Assembly: GCA_023390655.1 (NCBI GenBank)
Contig: JAEWCL010000007.1
Span: forward strand, 62,001 to 126,000
Length of the DNA: 64,000 nucleotides
From: Bacillota bacterium
GTDB taxonomy: Bacteria > Bacillota > Clostridia > Christensenellales > CAG-138
Reading direction: 5' to 3'
The notes beneath the pieces were generated by a model that saw only the letters and a list, made by a program, of their open reading frames with translations, did no database searches and had not been told where the DNA came from. Positions 26,458 through 35,535 of this stretch are shown in pieces (position 1 is the stretch's first letter; every line of letters starts with the position of its first letter). Made by a program: the position numbers and the translations under genes.

Positions 26458-27507
26458 ATGGCGAACACAAGGCTTGTCATGGTGGGGGGCGTGCCTGTGG
26501 GTGCAAACAGCCCTGTCACCATCCAGTCCATGACCAATACGGATACGCGGGACGCAGAAGCGACCGTACAACAGATATTGGCGCTTGAAGCGGCGGGCTG
26601 CGAAATTGTCCGCTCTTCGGTTTATGATATAGCCTGCGCGAGAGCGTTCCGGGTAATCAGGGATTGTATTCATATCCCGCTGGTGGCGGATGTGCATTTT
26701 GATCACAGGCTCGCTATTGCAGCAGCAGAGAACGGCGCGGACAAGCTGCGCATCAACCCCGGTAACATCGGCGGGGAGAAAAAGGTGCAGGAGTTGGTCG
26801 ATTGCGCAAAGGCGCACCGGCTGCCCATCCGCATCGGCGTCAACGCGGGGTCTTTGGAAAAGGACCTTCTGGAGCGCTATGGCGGCCCGAAGCCTGCGGC
26901 GATGGTGGAAAGTGCCATGCGGCACATCGCCATGCTGGAGCATGCAGGGTTTTACGATACCGTCGTTTCCCTTAAGGCTTCAAACGTTCCGGATACCGTA
27001 CAGGCATACCGCCTGATGCATGAGAATGTGGACTATCCGCTGCACATCGGCGTGACGGAGGCGGGGCTTGGCGAATACGCGCTCGTGAAATCCGCCATGG
27101 GGTTAGGAACCTTGCTGCTCGAAGGCATCGGGGATACGCTGCGCGTCTCCCTCACGGGCGATCCCGTGCAGGAGGTAACGGCGGCGCAGCAGATTTTAAA
27201 CGCCGCGGGCTTACGCCGTGAGCTGCTTGAAATCATCAGCTGCCCCACCTGCGGGCGCTGCGGGGTGAACCTGGAGGATGTCGTCCATACGCTGCGTGAA
27301 GAGCTAAAGGACCTGCGCGAGCCGCTTACCATTGCCGTGATGGGCTGTGCGGTCAACGGCCCCGGGGAAGCGAAAGAAGCGGATATCGGCATTGCGTTCG
27401 GTTCCGGCAATGGCGTACTGTTTCAAAAGGGAGAAAAAATCGCATCGGGCACAACGGCGCAAATGATTGCACGGCTGGTGCAGGAAGCAAAGCGGATAAA
27501 ACAATAG
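26458..27507 (+). CDS. ispG: 4-hydroxy-3-methylbut-2-en-1-yl diphosphate synthase
   Basis: IspG (GcpE) catalyses the penultimate MEP-pathway step with a 4Fe-4S cluster. The 349-residue protein has NSPVTIQSMTNTDTRD at the N-terminus, a TIM-barrel-like core with DVHFDHRLA and KLRINPGNIGG, and the cluster motif ISCPTCGRCGVNL followed by VMGCAVNGPGEAKEAD. The start is 6 bases after rseP. B. subtilis has proS at this place; clostridia often have ispG here. Confidence 0.97.
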   Translation: MANTRLVMVGGVPVGANSPVTIQSMTNTDTRDAEATVQQILALEAAGCEIVRSSVYDIACARAFRVIRDCIHIPLVADVHFDHRLAIAAAENGADKLRINPGNIGGEKKVQELVDCAKAHRLPIRIGVNAGSLEKDLLERYGGPKPAAMVESAMRHIAMLEHAGFYDTVVSLKASNVPDTVQAYRLMHENVDYPLHIGVTEAGLGEYALVKSAMGLGTLLLEGIGDTLRVSLTGDPVQEVTAAQQILNAAGLRRELLEIISCPTCGRCGVNLEDVVHTLREELKDLREPLTIAVMGCAVNGPGEAKEADIGIAFGSGNGVLFQKGEKIASGTTAQMIARLVQEAKRIKQ

Positions 27508-27535
27508 GTTTTTCGGTCTTGGTTGGAGGGTAAAG

Positions 27536-30500
27536 TTGAATACGGAGTTTACACAATTGCTGCTGCAGGCCGGGGAATGGGCCGCAGGTTTAACGCTTCA
27601 GCAGGCGAACTGGAATCCCGCCTCGCAATCTTTGCAAATACATTTCCATACCCAGCTTCTCATTACAAACGAACAGCAGGCGGAGCTCGAGTCCGTTCTG
27701 GCCGCGCATTTTGCACCGTGCCGCGTGGAAGTCAGTATCACTAGCGCCGTGGTGCTGCAGGCTGTGGCTGCGGAAGCGGCAGCAGCACCCAGGGAAAGCG
27801 CAAAAAAGCCTCCGGCGGAGGAAGAACAACTTCTTTTCGGCAAACGGATCATGAAGGCGGAGCTTACCAGGATGGTGGATCTCCGGGATGATTCCGGCCG
27901 CGTCACGGTGGAAGGCCGTCTGCTTTCCGTGGAGTGTAAAAAGCTCAAGAACGGCGCGGATAAACTTTTGCTATTGTTCCATGTGACGGATCATACCAAC
28001 ACCATGCTCTTTAAGGTGTTTGCCTTTGATAAGGCGGGGGCGGCGCTTGTAAAATCTCTGGAGGAAGCGCAGTCTTCAAACGCATGCCTTCGCATCCGCG
28101 GCCAGTGCGAATACGACAATTTCTCGCGCGAGCTTGTGATACAGGCGCAGGATATCATGACGGTACCCGGCAATGTCCGCAAGGACAAGGCGGAACAAAA
28201 GCGTGTGGAGCTGCATCTGCATACGCAGATGTCCGCCATGGATGCGCTTACAGGCGTCAAGGACGCTATCAAGACCGCAGCCTCATGGGGGCACAGCGCC
28301 ATTGCGATTACCGACCACGGCGTTGTACAGGCGTTCCCGGAGGCGTATAAGGCCGGTGCAAAGAATAAGATCAAAATCCTTTATGGCGTGGAGGGATATT
28401 TAAAGGCGGATACCTCCGTATTGCCGCTTGACCAGACCTATGTGGTGTTTGATATTGAAACCACCGGCCTAAAGGCTGAACAGGGGCATATCATTGAAAT
28501 CGGCGCCGTCAAGGTAAAGGGCGGCGCAATCATAGACCGCTTCAGCACGTTTGTCAACGCGGGCGTTACAATCCCGCCAAACATCGTGGAGCTTACCGGC
28601 ATCACGGAGGATATGATAAAAGATGCACCGCTCGCGAGGGAGGTGCTTGCACAGTTTGCCGCATTCACAGAAGGATGCGTGCTTGTGGCGCACAATGCCT
28701 CATTTGACGTGGGCTTTGTCCGCGTACATGGGAAACGCTTTTCTATCGCATTTGATCAGCCGTTTGCCGATACGCTGATGCTTTCGCGCTACCTGCTGTG
28801 GGGTGTCAAAAACCATAAGCTCAATACCGTCTGTGAGCATCTCGGAATAAGCTTGGAGCATCATCACCGCGCCGTGGACGACGCGGAAGCGACGGCAGCC
28901 GTATTTTTAAAGTTTATGGAGCGCATGCAGAGCATGGGCTTACAGGAGATTCCCGTCTATACCCATGACGAAGAGGAAGAAACCCGCGGCAAGCGCGCAA
29001 AGCTCAACCACATCATATTGCTTGCGGCCACGCAGAACGGCATGAAAAACCTCTACCGCCTGGTGAGCCACGCGCATATCGATTTTTTTCACAGTAAGCC
29101 GCAGATTCCCAAAAGCCTGCTCCGGATGTACCGGGAAGGGCTGCTGATTGGCTCCGCGTGTGAGCAGGGAGAGCTTTACCAGGCCATCCTCCATAAAAAG
29201 CCGGAGGCAGATATCGCAGGGCTTGCCGACTGGTACGATTATTTTGAAATCCAGCCGCTTGGCAACAACGAGTTTATGCTGCGCGAAGGCATGGTGCCCG
29301 ATGAAGAAGCGCTCCGGGACATCAACCGCCGCATCGTGCAACTGGGGAAAGATTTTAGCAAGCCCGTCGTCGCAACGGGAGATGTGCACTTCCTCAACCC
29401 GGAGGATGCGATTTACCGCGCCATATTGCTCAACGAAATGGATTATAAGGACGCGCACTTGCAGCCGCCGCTTTATTTTAAGACGACGGACGAGATGCTT
29501 GAGGAATTTTCCTATCTTGGGGAAGAAGAGGCCATGGAGGTCGTCGTCCATGCGCCAAACTGCATCGCGGAGCGCTGCGACGTGTTAAAGCCCTATCCGG
29601 ACGGCACCTATGCGCCGAAAATTGAGGATGCGGAAAACATCCTCCGCAATATGGCGACCGACCGCGCGCATGAGCTCTACGGCGACCCGTTGCCCGAAAT
29701 TGTACAAAAACGCCTTGATAAGGAGCTCAACTCCATCATCGGCAACGGCTTTGCTTCGCTGTACCTGATGGCGCAGCGGCTTGTAAAAAAATCGATGGAC
29801 GACGGATATCTCGTCGGCTCCCGAGGGTCCGTCGGTTCCTCGTTTGTTGCCACCATGGCGGGGATCACGGAGGTTAACCCGCTGCAGCCGCACTATCTTT
29901 GCCCCAACTGCAAACACAGCGAGTTTGAGGTGGACCGCGCAAAGTATGCCTGCGGCGTGGACATGCCGGATGCAAACTGCCCCGTTTGCGGCACAGCATA
30001 TGAAAAAGCGGGTTACGAGATTCCGTTTGAAGTGTTCCTGGGCTTCCACGGCGATAAGACACCGGATATCGATCTGAACTTTTCGGGCGAATACCAGCCT
30101 GTTGCGCACAAATATACGGAAGAAATGTTTGGCGACGGGCATGCTTTCCGCGCGGGCACCATTAGCGGCATTCAAACAAAGACCGCTTACGGCTATGTGC
30201 TCAAATATCTTGAAAAAATGAATATGACCGTTACCCGCCACGAGATCGACAGGCTCTGTGAAGGGTGCACGGGCGTCAAGCGCACCACCGGCCAGCATCC
30301 GGGCGGCATTGTTATTGTGCCAAAAGAGAACGATATTTTAGAGTTCACGCCGGTACAGTATCCGGCGGACCAAAAACAGAAAAACACCATCACCACGCAC
30401 TTTGATTTCCACGCGCTCGACGACCGCCTGGTAAAGCTCGATATCCTCGGGCACGACGATCCGACGGCATTGAAAATGCTCCATGACCTGACGGGCGTCA

Positions 30501-31486
30501 ACCCGCGGTCCATCCCGCTTGATGATGAAGATACCATGAGCATCTATTCTTCCTCGGAGCGCCTTGGTATTGACCTGAAGGCGCTTGGCGGCTGCGAGGT
30601 GGGTTCGCTTGGCATCCCCGAATTCGGCACGAGCTTTGTAAGGCAGATGCTTATGGACACAAGGCCCACCACAATGGAGGAGCTTGTGCGCATCGCGGGG
30701 CTTTCCCACGGTACGGACGTGTGGCTCAACAACGCCCAGACGTTGGTGCTCAACGGCACCGCAACGCTTTCCCAGGTTATTTGCACGCGCGACGATATCA
30801 TGAATTATTTGATTGCCTGCGGGTGCGAGCCTTCCATCTCTTTCAAAACCATGGAAAGCGTGCGCAAGGGCAAGGGTCTTAATGACGATATGAAGGCCGC
30901 CATGCTCAAGCAGAACGTGCCCGCCTGGTTTATCGATTCCTGCGAAAAGATCAAGTATATGTTCCCGCGCGCGCACGCGGTGGCGTATGTCATGATGTCC
31001 TACCGCATCGCGTATTACAAAATGCATCTCCCCAGGGCGTTCTATGCTGTCTATTATACCGTGCGCGCGGACGCGTTTGATGTGAAATATGCGGTCGGCG
31101 GCGCAGCGAAGGTACTGCAGAACATCCGGGATATTGAAGCGAAAGGCAAGGAAGCAAGCAACCAGGAGACGGACCTTTTGACCATATTGGAAGTGGTGTA
31201 TGAAATGAATCTCAGGGGTATTGCGTTGCTGCCGGTCGATATCTATAAATCGGATGCTGTCAATTTCCTGATTGAGGAGGAAGGCATCCGCGCGCCGTTT
31301 AGCGCTGTGGGCGGCGTGGGCCGCAACGCGGCTATGGCGATGGCGCAGAATAAAGGCGAGGAGAAGTTCCTATCCATAGAAGATTTCCAATCCCGCACGG
31401 GTGCGAACAGCGCGGTCATCAATGCGCTGACCGAGGCGGGCTGCTTTGACATGCTGCCAAAATCAAATCAGCTGAGTCTTTTTTAA
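27536..31486 (+). CDS. polC: DNA polymerase III alpha subunit, PolC type
   Basis: The Gram-positive replicative polymerase with built-in proofreading. The 1316-residue protein is somewhat shorter than B. subtilis PolC (1437), mainly from a reduced N-terminal domain. Order: OB-fold about 100-215, PHP domain (VELHLHTQMSAMDAL, about 226), DEDDh exonuclease inserted in PHP (VVFDIETTGLKAEQGHIIEIGAV, from about 302), then the polymerase core with GSRGSVGSSFVATMAGITEV, a cysteine zinc motif (CPNCKHSEF ... CPVCG), and the acidic site TPDIDLNFSGEYQ. The TTG start at 27536 follows ggaggg. Confidence 0.98.
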   Translation: MNTEFTQLLLQAGEWAAGLTLQQANWNPASQSLQIHFHTQLLITNEQQAELESVLAAHFAPCRVEVSITSAVVLQAVAAEAAAAPRESAKKPPAEEEQLLFGKRIMKAELTRMVDLRDDSGRVTVEGRLLSVECKKLKNGADKLLLLFHVTDHTNTMLFKVFAFDKAGAALVKSLEEAQSSNACLRIRGQCEYDNFSRELVIQAQDIMTVPGNVRKDKAEQKRVELHLHTQMSAMDALTGVKDAIKTAASWGHSAIAITDHGVVQAFPEAYKAGAKNKIKILYGVEGYLKADTSVLPLDQTYVVFDIETTGLKAEQGHIIEIGAVKVKGGAIIDRFSTFVNAGVTIPPNIVELTGITEDMIKDAPLAREVLAQFAAFTEGCVLVAHNASFDVGFVRVHGKRFSIAFDQPFADTLMLSRYLLWGVKNHKLNTVCEHLGISLEHHHRAVDDAEATAAVFLKFMERMQSMGLQEIPVYTHDEEEETRGKRAKLNHIILLAATQNGMKNLYRLVSHAHIDFFHSKPQIPKSLLRMYREGLLIGSACEQGELYQAILHKKPEADIAGLADWYDYFEIQPLGNNEFMLREGMVPDEEALRDINRRIVQLGKDFSKPVVATGDVHFLNPEDAIYRAILLNEMDYKDAHLQPPLYFKTTDEMLEEFSYLGEEEAMEVVVHAPNCIAERCDVLKPYPDGTYAPKIEDAENILRNMATDRAHELYGDPLPEIVQKRLDKELNSIIGNGFASLYLMAQRLVKKSMDDGYLVGSRGSVGSSFVATMAGITEVNPLQPHYLCPNCKHSEFEVDRAKYACGVDMPDANCPVCGTAYEKAGYEIPFEVFLGFHGDKTPDIDLNFSGEYQPVAHKYTEEMFGDGHAFRAGTISGIQTKTAYGYVLKYLEKMNMTVTRHEIDRLCEGCTGVKRTTGQHPGGIVIVPKENDILEFTPVQYPADQKQKNTITTHFDFHALDDRLVKLDILGHDDPTALKMLHDLTGVNPRSIPLDDEDTMSIYSSSERLGIDLKALGGCEVGSLGIPEFGTSFVRQMLMDTRPTTMEELVRIAGLSHGTDVWLNNAQTLVLNGTATLSQVICTRDDIMNYLIACGCEPSISFKTMESVRKGKGLNDDMKAAMLKQNVPAWFIDSCEKIKYMFPRAHAVAYVMMSYRIAYYKMHLPRAFYAVYYTVRADAFDVKYAVGGAAKVLQNIRDIEAKGKEASNQETDLLTILEVVYEMNLRGIALLPVDIYKSDAVNFLIEEEGIRAPFSAVGGVGRNAAMAMAQNKGEEKFLSIEDFQSRTGANSAVINALTEAGCFDMLPKSNQLSLF

Positions 31487-31563
31487 TCCTGCAATGTGCA
31501 GGAAAACAGCCGTTTTGTGTGTTTCCACGGAATATATTTGTAAATAAATGTAAAATGGCTTGC

Positions 31564-31592
31564 TTGACAATTGAAACCAAAGGTTTTACAAT
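31564..31592 (+). promoter_or_regulatory. Strong predicted promoter of rny
   Basis: Consensus TTGACA and TACAAT are separated by 17 bases. Transcription would begin near 31599, leaving a leader of about 110 bases before the GTG start. Confidence 0.8.
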
Positions 31593-31659
31593 CGATATTG
31601 AAAAACCATGCAGACTTGTTGCGAGTTCATAATGATTTTTATGAAATTGCCGGTATGCA

Positions 31660-31679
31660 AACCGGGCCTGTGCCCGGTT
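31660..31679 (+). promoter_or_regulatory. Leader hairpin before rny
   Basis: aaccgggc/gcccggtt is a perfect 8-bp stem with a ctgt tetraloop, 16 bases before the ggaggt site of rny. There is no T-run, so it is more likely a stability or translation element than a terminator. Confidence 0.5.
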
Positions 31680-31707
31680 ACATTTATATAAATTGGAGGT
31701 TGCCTGC

Positions 31708-33252
31708 GTGATAAGTGTTTGGATTGGAATAGCCATTGCAATTGTCACCCTAATGGTCGGTGCATTTGCAGGGTATCTTTACCGGCGGAATATCGCCGAA
31801 GCCAAAACCGGAAAAGCCGAAGAAGCTGTCAATAGAATGTTGGAAGATGCGCAGAAGCGCGCAGAGGAAATCAGAAAAGAAAAGGTACTCGAAGCCAAGG
31901 AAGAAGTCTTTAAACTCAAGAGCGAAGGCGAACGGGAACTTCGCGAACGGCGCAACGACCTGCAGCGTTCGGAGCGCAGAATTCTGCAAAAGGAAGAAAC
32001 CCTTGATAAGAAGCAGGATGGACTTGAACAGCGCGAGCTTCATTTGAACAAGCGCGAAGGTGAAATTGAAGCAAAGGCTTCTGAGATTGACGAGTTGCAC
32101 AACCGCCAGCTCAAGGAGCTTGAAACCATATCCGGTTTGTCCATGGATGCCGCAAAGGAAATCCTTCTGGGCAATGTAGAGCGCGAAGCACGCCACGAAG
32201 CGGCGCTGTTGCTGCGCGAAATCGAAGCAAAGACAAAGGAAGAGGCGGATAAGCGCGCGCGCAACATCGTGTCGCTTGCCATACAGCGCTGTGCGGCGGA
32301 CCATGTGGCGGAGGCCACCGTTTCCGTTGTGCCGCTGCCCAATGACGAAATGAAGGGACGCATCATCGGCCGTGAAGGGCGCAATATCCGTGCGCTCGAA
32401 ACCGCGACGGGCGTTGACCTCATCATAGACGATACGCCGGAGGCGGTCATCCTCTCCGGCTTTGATCCTGTCCGCAGGGAAGTGGCGCGCATCGCTTTGG
32501 AGAAGCTGATCCTCGATGGACGCATCCACCCTGCGCGCATTGAAGAAATGGTGGACAAAGCCAAGCGTGAAGTCGATAACCAGATCCGCGAAGCGGGCGA
32601 ACAGGCGGTGCTCGATGTGGACGTGCATGGGCTGCACCATGAAATCGTCCGTTTGCTTGGCCGCTTGAAGTACCGCACCAGCTACGGGCAGAACGTGCTC
32701 AAACACTCCATTGAGGTTTCGCATCTTGCGGGCGTGATGGCAGCCGAGCTTGGCGCAAACGTGGCTCTGGCAAAGCGCGGCGGATTATTGCATGACATCG
32801 GCAAAGCCATCGACCATGAGGTGGAAGGCCCGCACGTCCAGATCGGCGCGGATGTTGCCAAGAAATACCGCGAAAACAACGCGGTCATCCACTGCATCAT
32901 GGCGCACCACGGGGACGTGGAGGCGCAGACCGTGGAAGCGGTACTGGTGCAGGCGGCGGATGCGATATCGGCCGCAAGGCCCGGCGCGCGGCGCGAAACG
33001 CTTGAAAGCTACATCAAGCGCCTGCAGAAGCTTGAGGAGATTGCAAACTCCTTTGAAGGTGTGGATACTTCCTTTGCCATTCAGGCAGGCCGCGAAGTGC
33101 GCATCATTGTTAAGCCCGAGTTCGTGAACGATGCGGATACCATCGTCATGGCAAAGGATATTGCAAAGCGCATTGAGGCGGAGCTTGAATATCCCGGCCA
33201 GATCAAGGTTAACGTTATCCGGGAAACGCGCACGGTCGATTACGCAAAGTAA
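31708..33252 (+). CDS. rny: Ribonuclease Y
   Basis: RNase Y is a membrane-anchored endoribonuclease that starts mRNA decay in many Bacillota. The 514-residue protein has an N-terminal membrane anchor (residues 1-25), a long coiled coil (about 30-190), a KH domain (GRIIGREGRNIRALETATGV), and an HD domain (LKHSIEVSHLAGVMAAELG, GGLLHDIGKAIDHE). The GTG at 31708 follows ggaggt at normal distance. It has its own promoter and a strong terminator, so it is a single-gene unit placed between polC and the sigma module. Confidence 0.97.
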   Translation: MISVWIGIAIAIVTLMVGAFAGYLYRRNIAEAKTGKAEEAVNRMLEDAQKRAEEIRKEKVLEAKEEVFKLKSEGERELRERRNDLQRSERRILQKEETLDKKQDGLEQRELHLNKREGEIEAKASEIDELHNRQLKELETISGLSMDAAKEILLGNVEREARHEAALLLREIEAKTKEEADKRARNIVSLAIQRCAADHVAEATVSVVPLPNDEMKGRIIGREGRNIRALETATGVDLIIDDTPEAVILSGFDPVRREVARIALEKLILDGRIHPARIEEMVDKAKREVDNQIREAGEQAVLDVDVHGLHHEIVRLLGRLKYRTSYGQNVLKHSIEVSHLAGVMAAELGANVALAKRGGLLHDIGKAIDHEVEGPHVQIGADVAKKYRENNAVIHCIMAHHGDVEAQTVEAVLVQAADAISAARPGARRETLESYIKRLQKLEEIANSFEGVDTSFAIQAGREVRIIVKPEFVNDADTIVMAKDIAKRIEAELEYPGQIKVNVIRETRTVDYAK

Positions 33253-33269
33253 GCCGTTATAAAATTCTG

Positions 33270-33307
33270 TAAAATAAGGATATGCCTCAAAGCATATCCT
33301 TATTTTA
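33270..33307 (+). terminator. Long hairpin terminator after rny
   Basis: taaaataaggatatgc and its exact complement form a 16-bp perfect stem with a ctcaaa loop. The A/T-rich base of the stem gives short U-rich ends on either strand, so it could work in both directions. Confidence 0.8.
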
Positions 33308-33317
33308 TGGGGGCGTG

Positions 33318-33418
33318 CCCGAAGCGCTGCCTGCGGCAGAACAAGCGAGGGCTAAGTCCAATGAGCAAGGGAGTACCGCGACCGGTAGGGAACGGGACGA
33401 CCATTGCGAATTGAGGGA
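33318..33418 (+). repeat. Imperfect intergenic repeat, copy A
   Basis: This opens a 308-base stretch without a gene between rny and the dipeptidase. The unit starts cccgaagcgctgcctgcggcag and ends gaccattgcgaattgagg. It contains a ctgcc/ggcag mini-hairpin with a tgc loop, a taagt...gagcaaggg block and the ending motif. A second copy begins 106 bases later. No ORF here has a recognisable product. Confidence 0.6.
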
Positions 33419-33423
33419 CCGAA

Positions 33424-33526
33424 CCCGAAGCGCCGCCAGTGGCGGATGCAGCACGGCGTAAGTGAGCAAGGGCGCGTAGGGCAGTGGTTTGCTGCAACGC
33501 AGCATGACCATTACGAACTGTAGGGG
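33424..33526 (+). repeat. Imperfect intergenic repeat, copy B
   Basis: The second unit starts cccgaagcgccgccagtggc and ends gaccattacgaactgtagg. The mini-hairpin is now ccgcc/ggcgg with an agt loop: relative to copy A, a T-A pair became C-G, which keeps the stem. The shared blocks taagt-gagcaaggg and gaccatt-cgaa-tg-aggg show common origin despite divergence. Confidence 0.6.
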
Positions 33527-33560
33527 TTTATCGGCTCCTAGCAAAAGTCAGGAAAGGCGG

Positions 33561-34535
33561 ATGCGGGTGAATATTCCGGTTGCCGACGCACACTGCGATT
33601 TTTTATATTCCATGTGGCAGAACGGGTACGGTATTGAAACATGCCATGAAGGCCAGGCCATATATTTGCCGCATATGATTGAGGGCGGTGTTGCGCTGCA
33701 GTTTTTTGCCGCATGGATGGACCGTTCCCTCCGTACGCCCTATGTCCAGCAATGCATGGGAATGATCGATGCATACTATCGTATGCTCGAAGCAAACAAC
33801 GCAAGCCTTGAACCGCTTACGCCTTCTTTTGTCCCGGGGCAGGGCAAAATTGCCGCCGTTCTTACCATCGAAGGCGGCGAGGCCATTGAAGGAAGCCTTG
33901 CGGTGCTGCGGATGTTTAAACGGCTTGGCGTATGCGCCATGACCTTAACCTGGAACTACAACAACGAGCTTGCGGGCGCGGCGACGGCGCGGGGCAACAA
34001 GGGGCTGACCATTTTGGGCCGCGAAGTGGTAGAAGAGATGGAGCGTATCCATATGGCGGTGGATTTGGCGCACCTGAGCGATGCAGGAATTGACGATGTG
34101 CTTTCCATCACGAAAGCGCCTGTGTTTGCTTCCCATTCCAACGCGCGGGAGGCATTTTATTCGCCGCGGTCCCTGCAGGACGCGCACATTCAGGAAATTG
34201 CGCGCAGGGGCGGCGTCATTGGCGTAAACTTTTTTCATAAGCAGCTTACGAACCGGGGAAGCGCAAGGATAACGGATATTGTCACGCAGATTCTGCATAT
34301 CGTCAAGGTTGGCGGGGCAGGGTGCTGCGCCATCGGTTCCGACTTTGACGGCATGCCCGTTTACCCGGAAGACTTAAAGACGAGCCGTGATTTTCCTTCC
34401 TTAATGTCGGCGCTCCAGGAAGCGGGACTTTCCCGGGCGGAGATTGAACAAATTGCCTACTGCAACTTGCGGGATTATATTTTACGGTTTGTTTCCTTTC
34501 CCGAGGTTTGCGGTACGGGCAATAAAATGCTATAA
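33561..34535 (+). CDS. Membrane-dipeptidase-like M19 metallopeptidase
   Basis: A 324-residue member of the renal dipeptidase (M19) family, a binuclear zinc TIM-barrel that cleaves dipeptides. Metal-ligand motifs are in place: DAHCDFL near the N-terminus, TIEGGEA, VDLAHLSD, FASHSNAR and GSDFDGM. No signal peptide is seen, so it is probably cytoplasmic despite the family name. The ATG at 33561 follows aggaaagg; the frame extends 24 codons upstream into the intergenic repeat, which is unlikely to be coding. The promoter of the next unit overlaps its 3' end. Confidence 0.93.
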   Translation: MRVNIPVADAHCDFLYSMWQNGYGIETCHEGQAIYLPHMIEGGVALQFFAAWMDRSLRTPYVQQCMGMIDAYYRMLEANNASLEPLTPSFVPGQGKIAAVLTIEGGEAIEGSLAVLRMFKRLGVCAMTLTWNYNNELAGAATARGNKGLTILGREVVEEMERIHMAVDLAHLSDAGIDDVLSITKAPVFASHSNAREAFYSPRSLQDAHIQEIARRGGVIGVNFFHKQLTNRGSARITDIVTQILHIVKVGGAGCCAIGSDFDGMPVYPEDLKTSRDFPSLMSALQEAGLSRAEIEQIAYCNLRDYILRFVSFPEVCGTGNKML

Positions 34536-34536
34536 T
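34508..34536 (+). promoter_or_regulatory. Promoter inside the end of the dipeptidase gene
   Basis: TTGCGG and a perfect TATAAT are separated by 17 bases. The -10 box ends one base after the dipeptidase stop, and transcription would begin near 34543, just before the structured leader. Confidence 0.75.
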
Positions 34537-34561
34537 ACGAATGGTCCAAGCAATGGAACGC

Positions 34562-34690
34562 ATAAACCGGAAAAAGGAAGCGGAAGATCTTCACTCCGCC
34601 GATGGGAACCGGAGTGCGGCGTAGCGGCGCTATGCCGATCGGAAGGTGACAACGGGTGGGCGGAAAGAGTCGCTGAACTTTCCGGTTTAT
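34562..34690 (+). ncRNA. Predicted multi-stem structured RNA leader
   Basis: A closing helix pairs 34562-34573 with 34679-34690 as 12 perfect base pairs. Inside are cactccg/cggagtg (34592-34598 with 34610-34616) and a 9-bp hairpin cggcgtagc/gctatgccg (34617-34625 with 34629-34637). A short agcg/cgct pairing near the base is possible. The structure begins about 20 bases after a predicted transcription start and ends 33 bases before the zinc-ribbon gene. No known riboswitch motif was recognised. It may be a cis-regulatory leader or an independent small RNA. Confidence 0.55.
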
Positions 34691-34722
34691 AAGTGGAATT
34701 GTTGCAGTGGGGAGGTGTTTGT

Positions 34723-35193
34723 ATGGCTCCATTTTCGGATATTGGGAAGAAGATCAACTCCATTGCGGAATCCGCCGGGAAAAAATCCAGTGAGATGGTG
34801 GAATCCGCGCGCCTTCATGCGGAAATCCGCGGCTTTGAAGATCAGATTGCCGATTTGCAGTTCGAACTGGGCTGCGCATACTACGAGCAGAACAAACACC
34901 ATCCGGAAGGCCCGTTTGAAGAGAAGATACAGCAGATTCTGCGCCTGGAGCAGGATGTCCGCTTGAGAAACGAGCGGATCCTCTTGCTCAAAGGCCATAT
35001 GTTTTGCCCCTGCTGCAATGCTGTTGTCGGCATGGGGGATGGGTTTTGCAGCAAGTGCGGCGCGCAGCTGCCGGTTGTAAAGGAAACCCAAGAGCAAGCG
35101 CTGCTGTGTGAAAACTGCGGCGCGGCGCTTTTAGAAGAGCAGCAGTATTGTAATAAGTGCGGGTATCTCGTGCAGGAAAGCCTTTCTATATAA
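34723..35193 (+). CDS. Coiled-coil protein with double zinc ribbon
   Basis: A 156-residue protein of unknown function. The first half is helical and coiled-coil-like (ARLHAEIRGFEDQIADLQFEL; EEKIQQILRLEQDVRLRNER). The second half has two zinc-ribbon units built from CPCC...CSKCG and CENCG...CNKCG. Zinc-ribbon proteins of this kind are common in clostridia without assigned roles. The start follows tggggaggtg. It is the first gene after the structured leader and lies 25 bases before the sigma-regulator genes, so it may belong to their operon. Confidence 0.75.
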   Translation: MAPFSDIGKKINSIAESAGKKSSEMVESARLHAEIRGFEDQIADLQFELGCAYYEQNKHHPEGPFEEKIQQILRLEQDVRLRNERILLLKGHMFCPCCNAVVGMGDGFCSKCGAQLPVVKETQEQALLCENCGAALLEEQQYCNKCGYLVQESLSI

Positions 35194-35218
35194 GGTTGTT
35201 GGGGGGAGCGAAAAAAGA

Positions 35219-35533
35219 ATGCTCAAGCAGATGCAGTATGATGAAGAAAACAAGGTTTGGCGTGGAAATCTATTCGGAGATTTGGACGCTGTTCAGGCGC
35301 CCAAATTGATTTCCGCCATCCACGATGCGCTTGAAACCCATGCAGTGCCGGTTGTATTTGATTGCAAGCAGCTGGATTTTATAGACAGCATGGGCCTTGG
35401 CGCATTGGTCAAAATGCGCAAGATGGCGGAGGAAAAGGGGTGCACACTGAAGCTTCTCAGGATGAAGCCGCGTATCCACAAGCTCTTTGTCATCACCGGG
35501 CTTGATAGTTCCTTTGGAATTGAGGTGGAATAG
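35219..35533 (+). CDS. STAS-domain anti-anti-sigma factor
   Basis: A 104-residue STAS protein of the SpoIIAA/RsbV type. The phosphorylation-site region LDFIDSMGLGALVKM is present, with S57 as the likely phosphorylated serine. In partner switching, the unphosphorylated form binds the anti-sigma factor and frees sigma. It is followed 2 bases later by an RsbW-like protein and then a sigma factor, the classic spoIIA or rsb gene order. Whether it serves a stress or a developmental sigma factor cannot be told from sequence. Confidence 0.88.
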   Translation: MLKQMQYDEENKVWRGNLFGDLDAVQAPKLISAIHDALETHAVPVVFDCKQLDFIDSMGLGALVKMRKMAEEKGCTLKLLRMKPRIHKLFVITGLDSSFGIEVE

Positions 35534-35535
35534 CA

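Noticed and set aside
31750..32724. A 324-codon minus-strand open frame opposite rny
   Set aside because: It shadows the RNase Y coiled-coil and KH regions; codon pattern and motifs support rny only.
33489..33560. N-terminal extension of the dipeptidase into the intergenic repeat
   Set aside because: The extension reads through repeat copy B and gives no family match; the ATG at 33561 starts at the conserved N-terminus with a ribosome binding site.
34562..34690. c-di-AMP (ydaO), ZTP or THF riboswitch
   Set aside because: The fold is complex, but the conserved cores recalled for these classes do not match, so it is listed only as an unassigned structured RNA.
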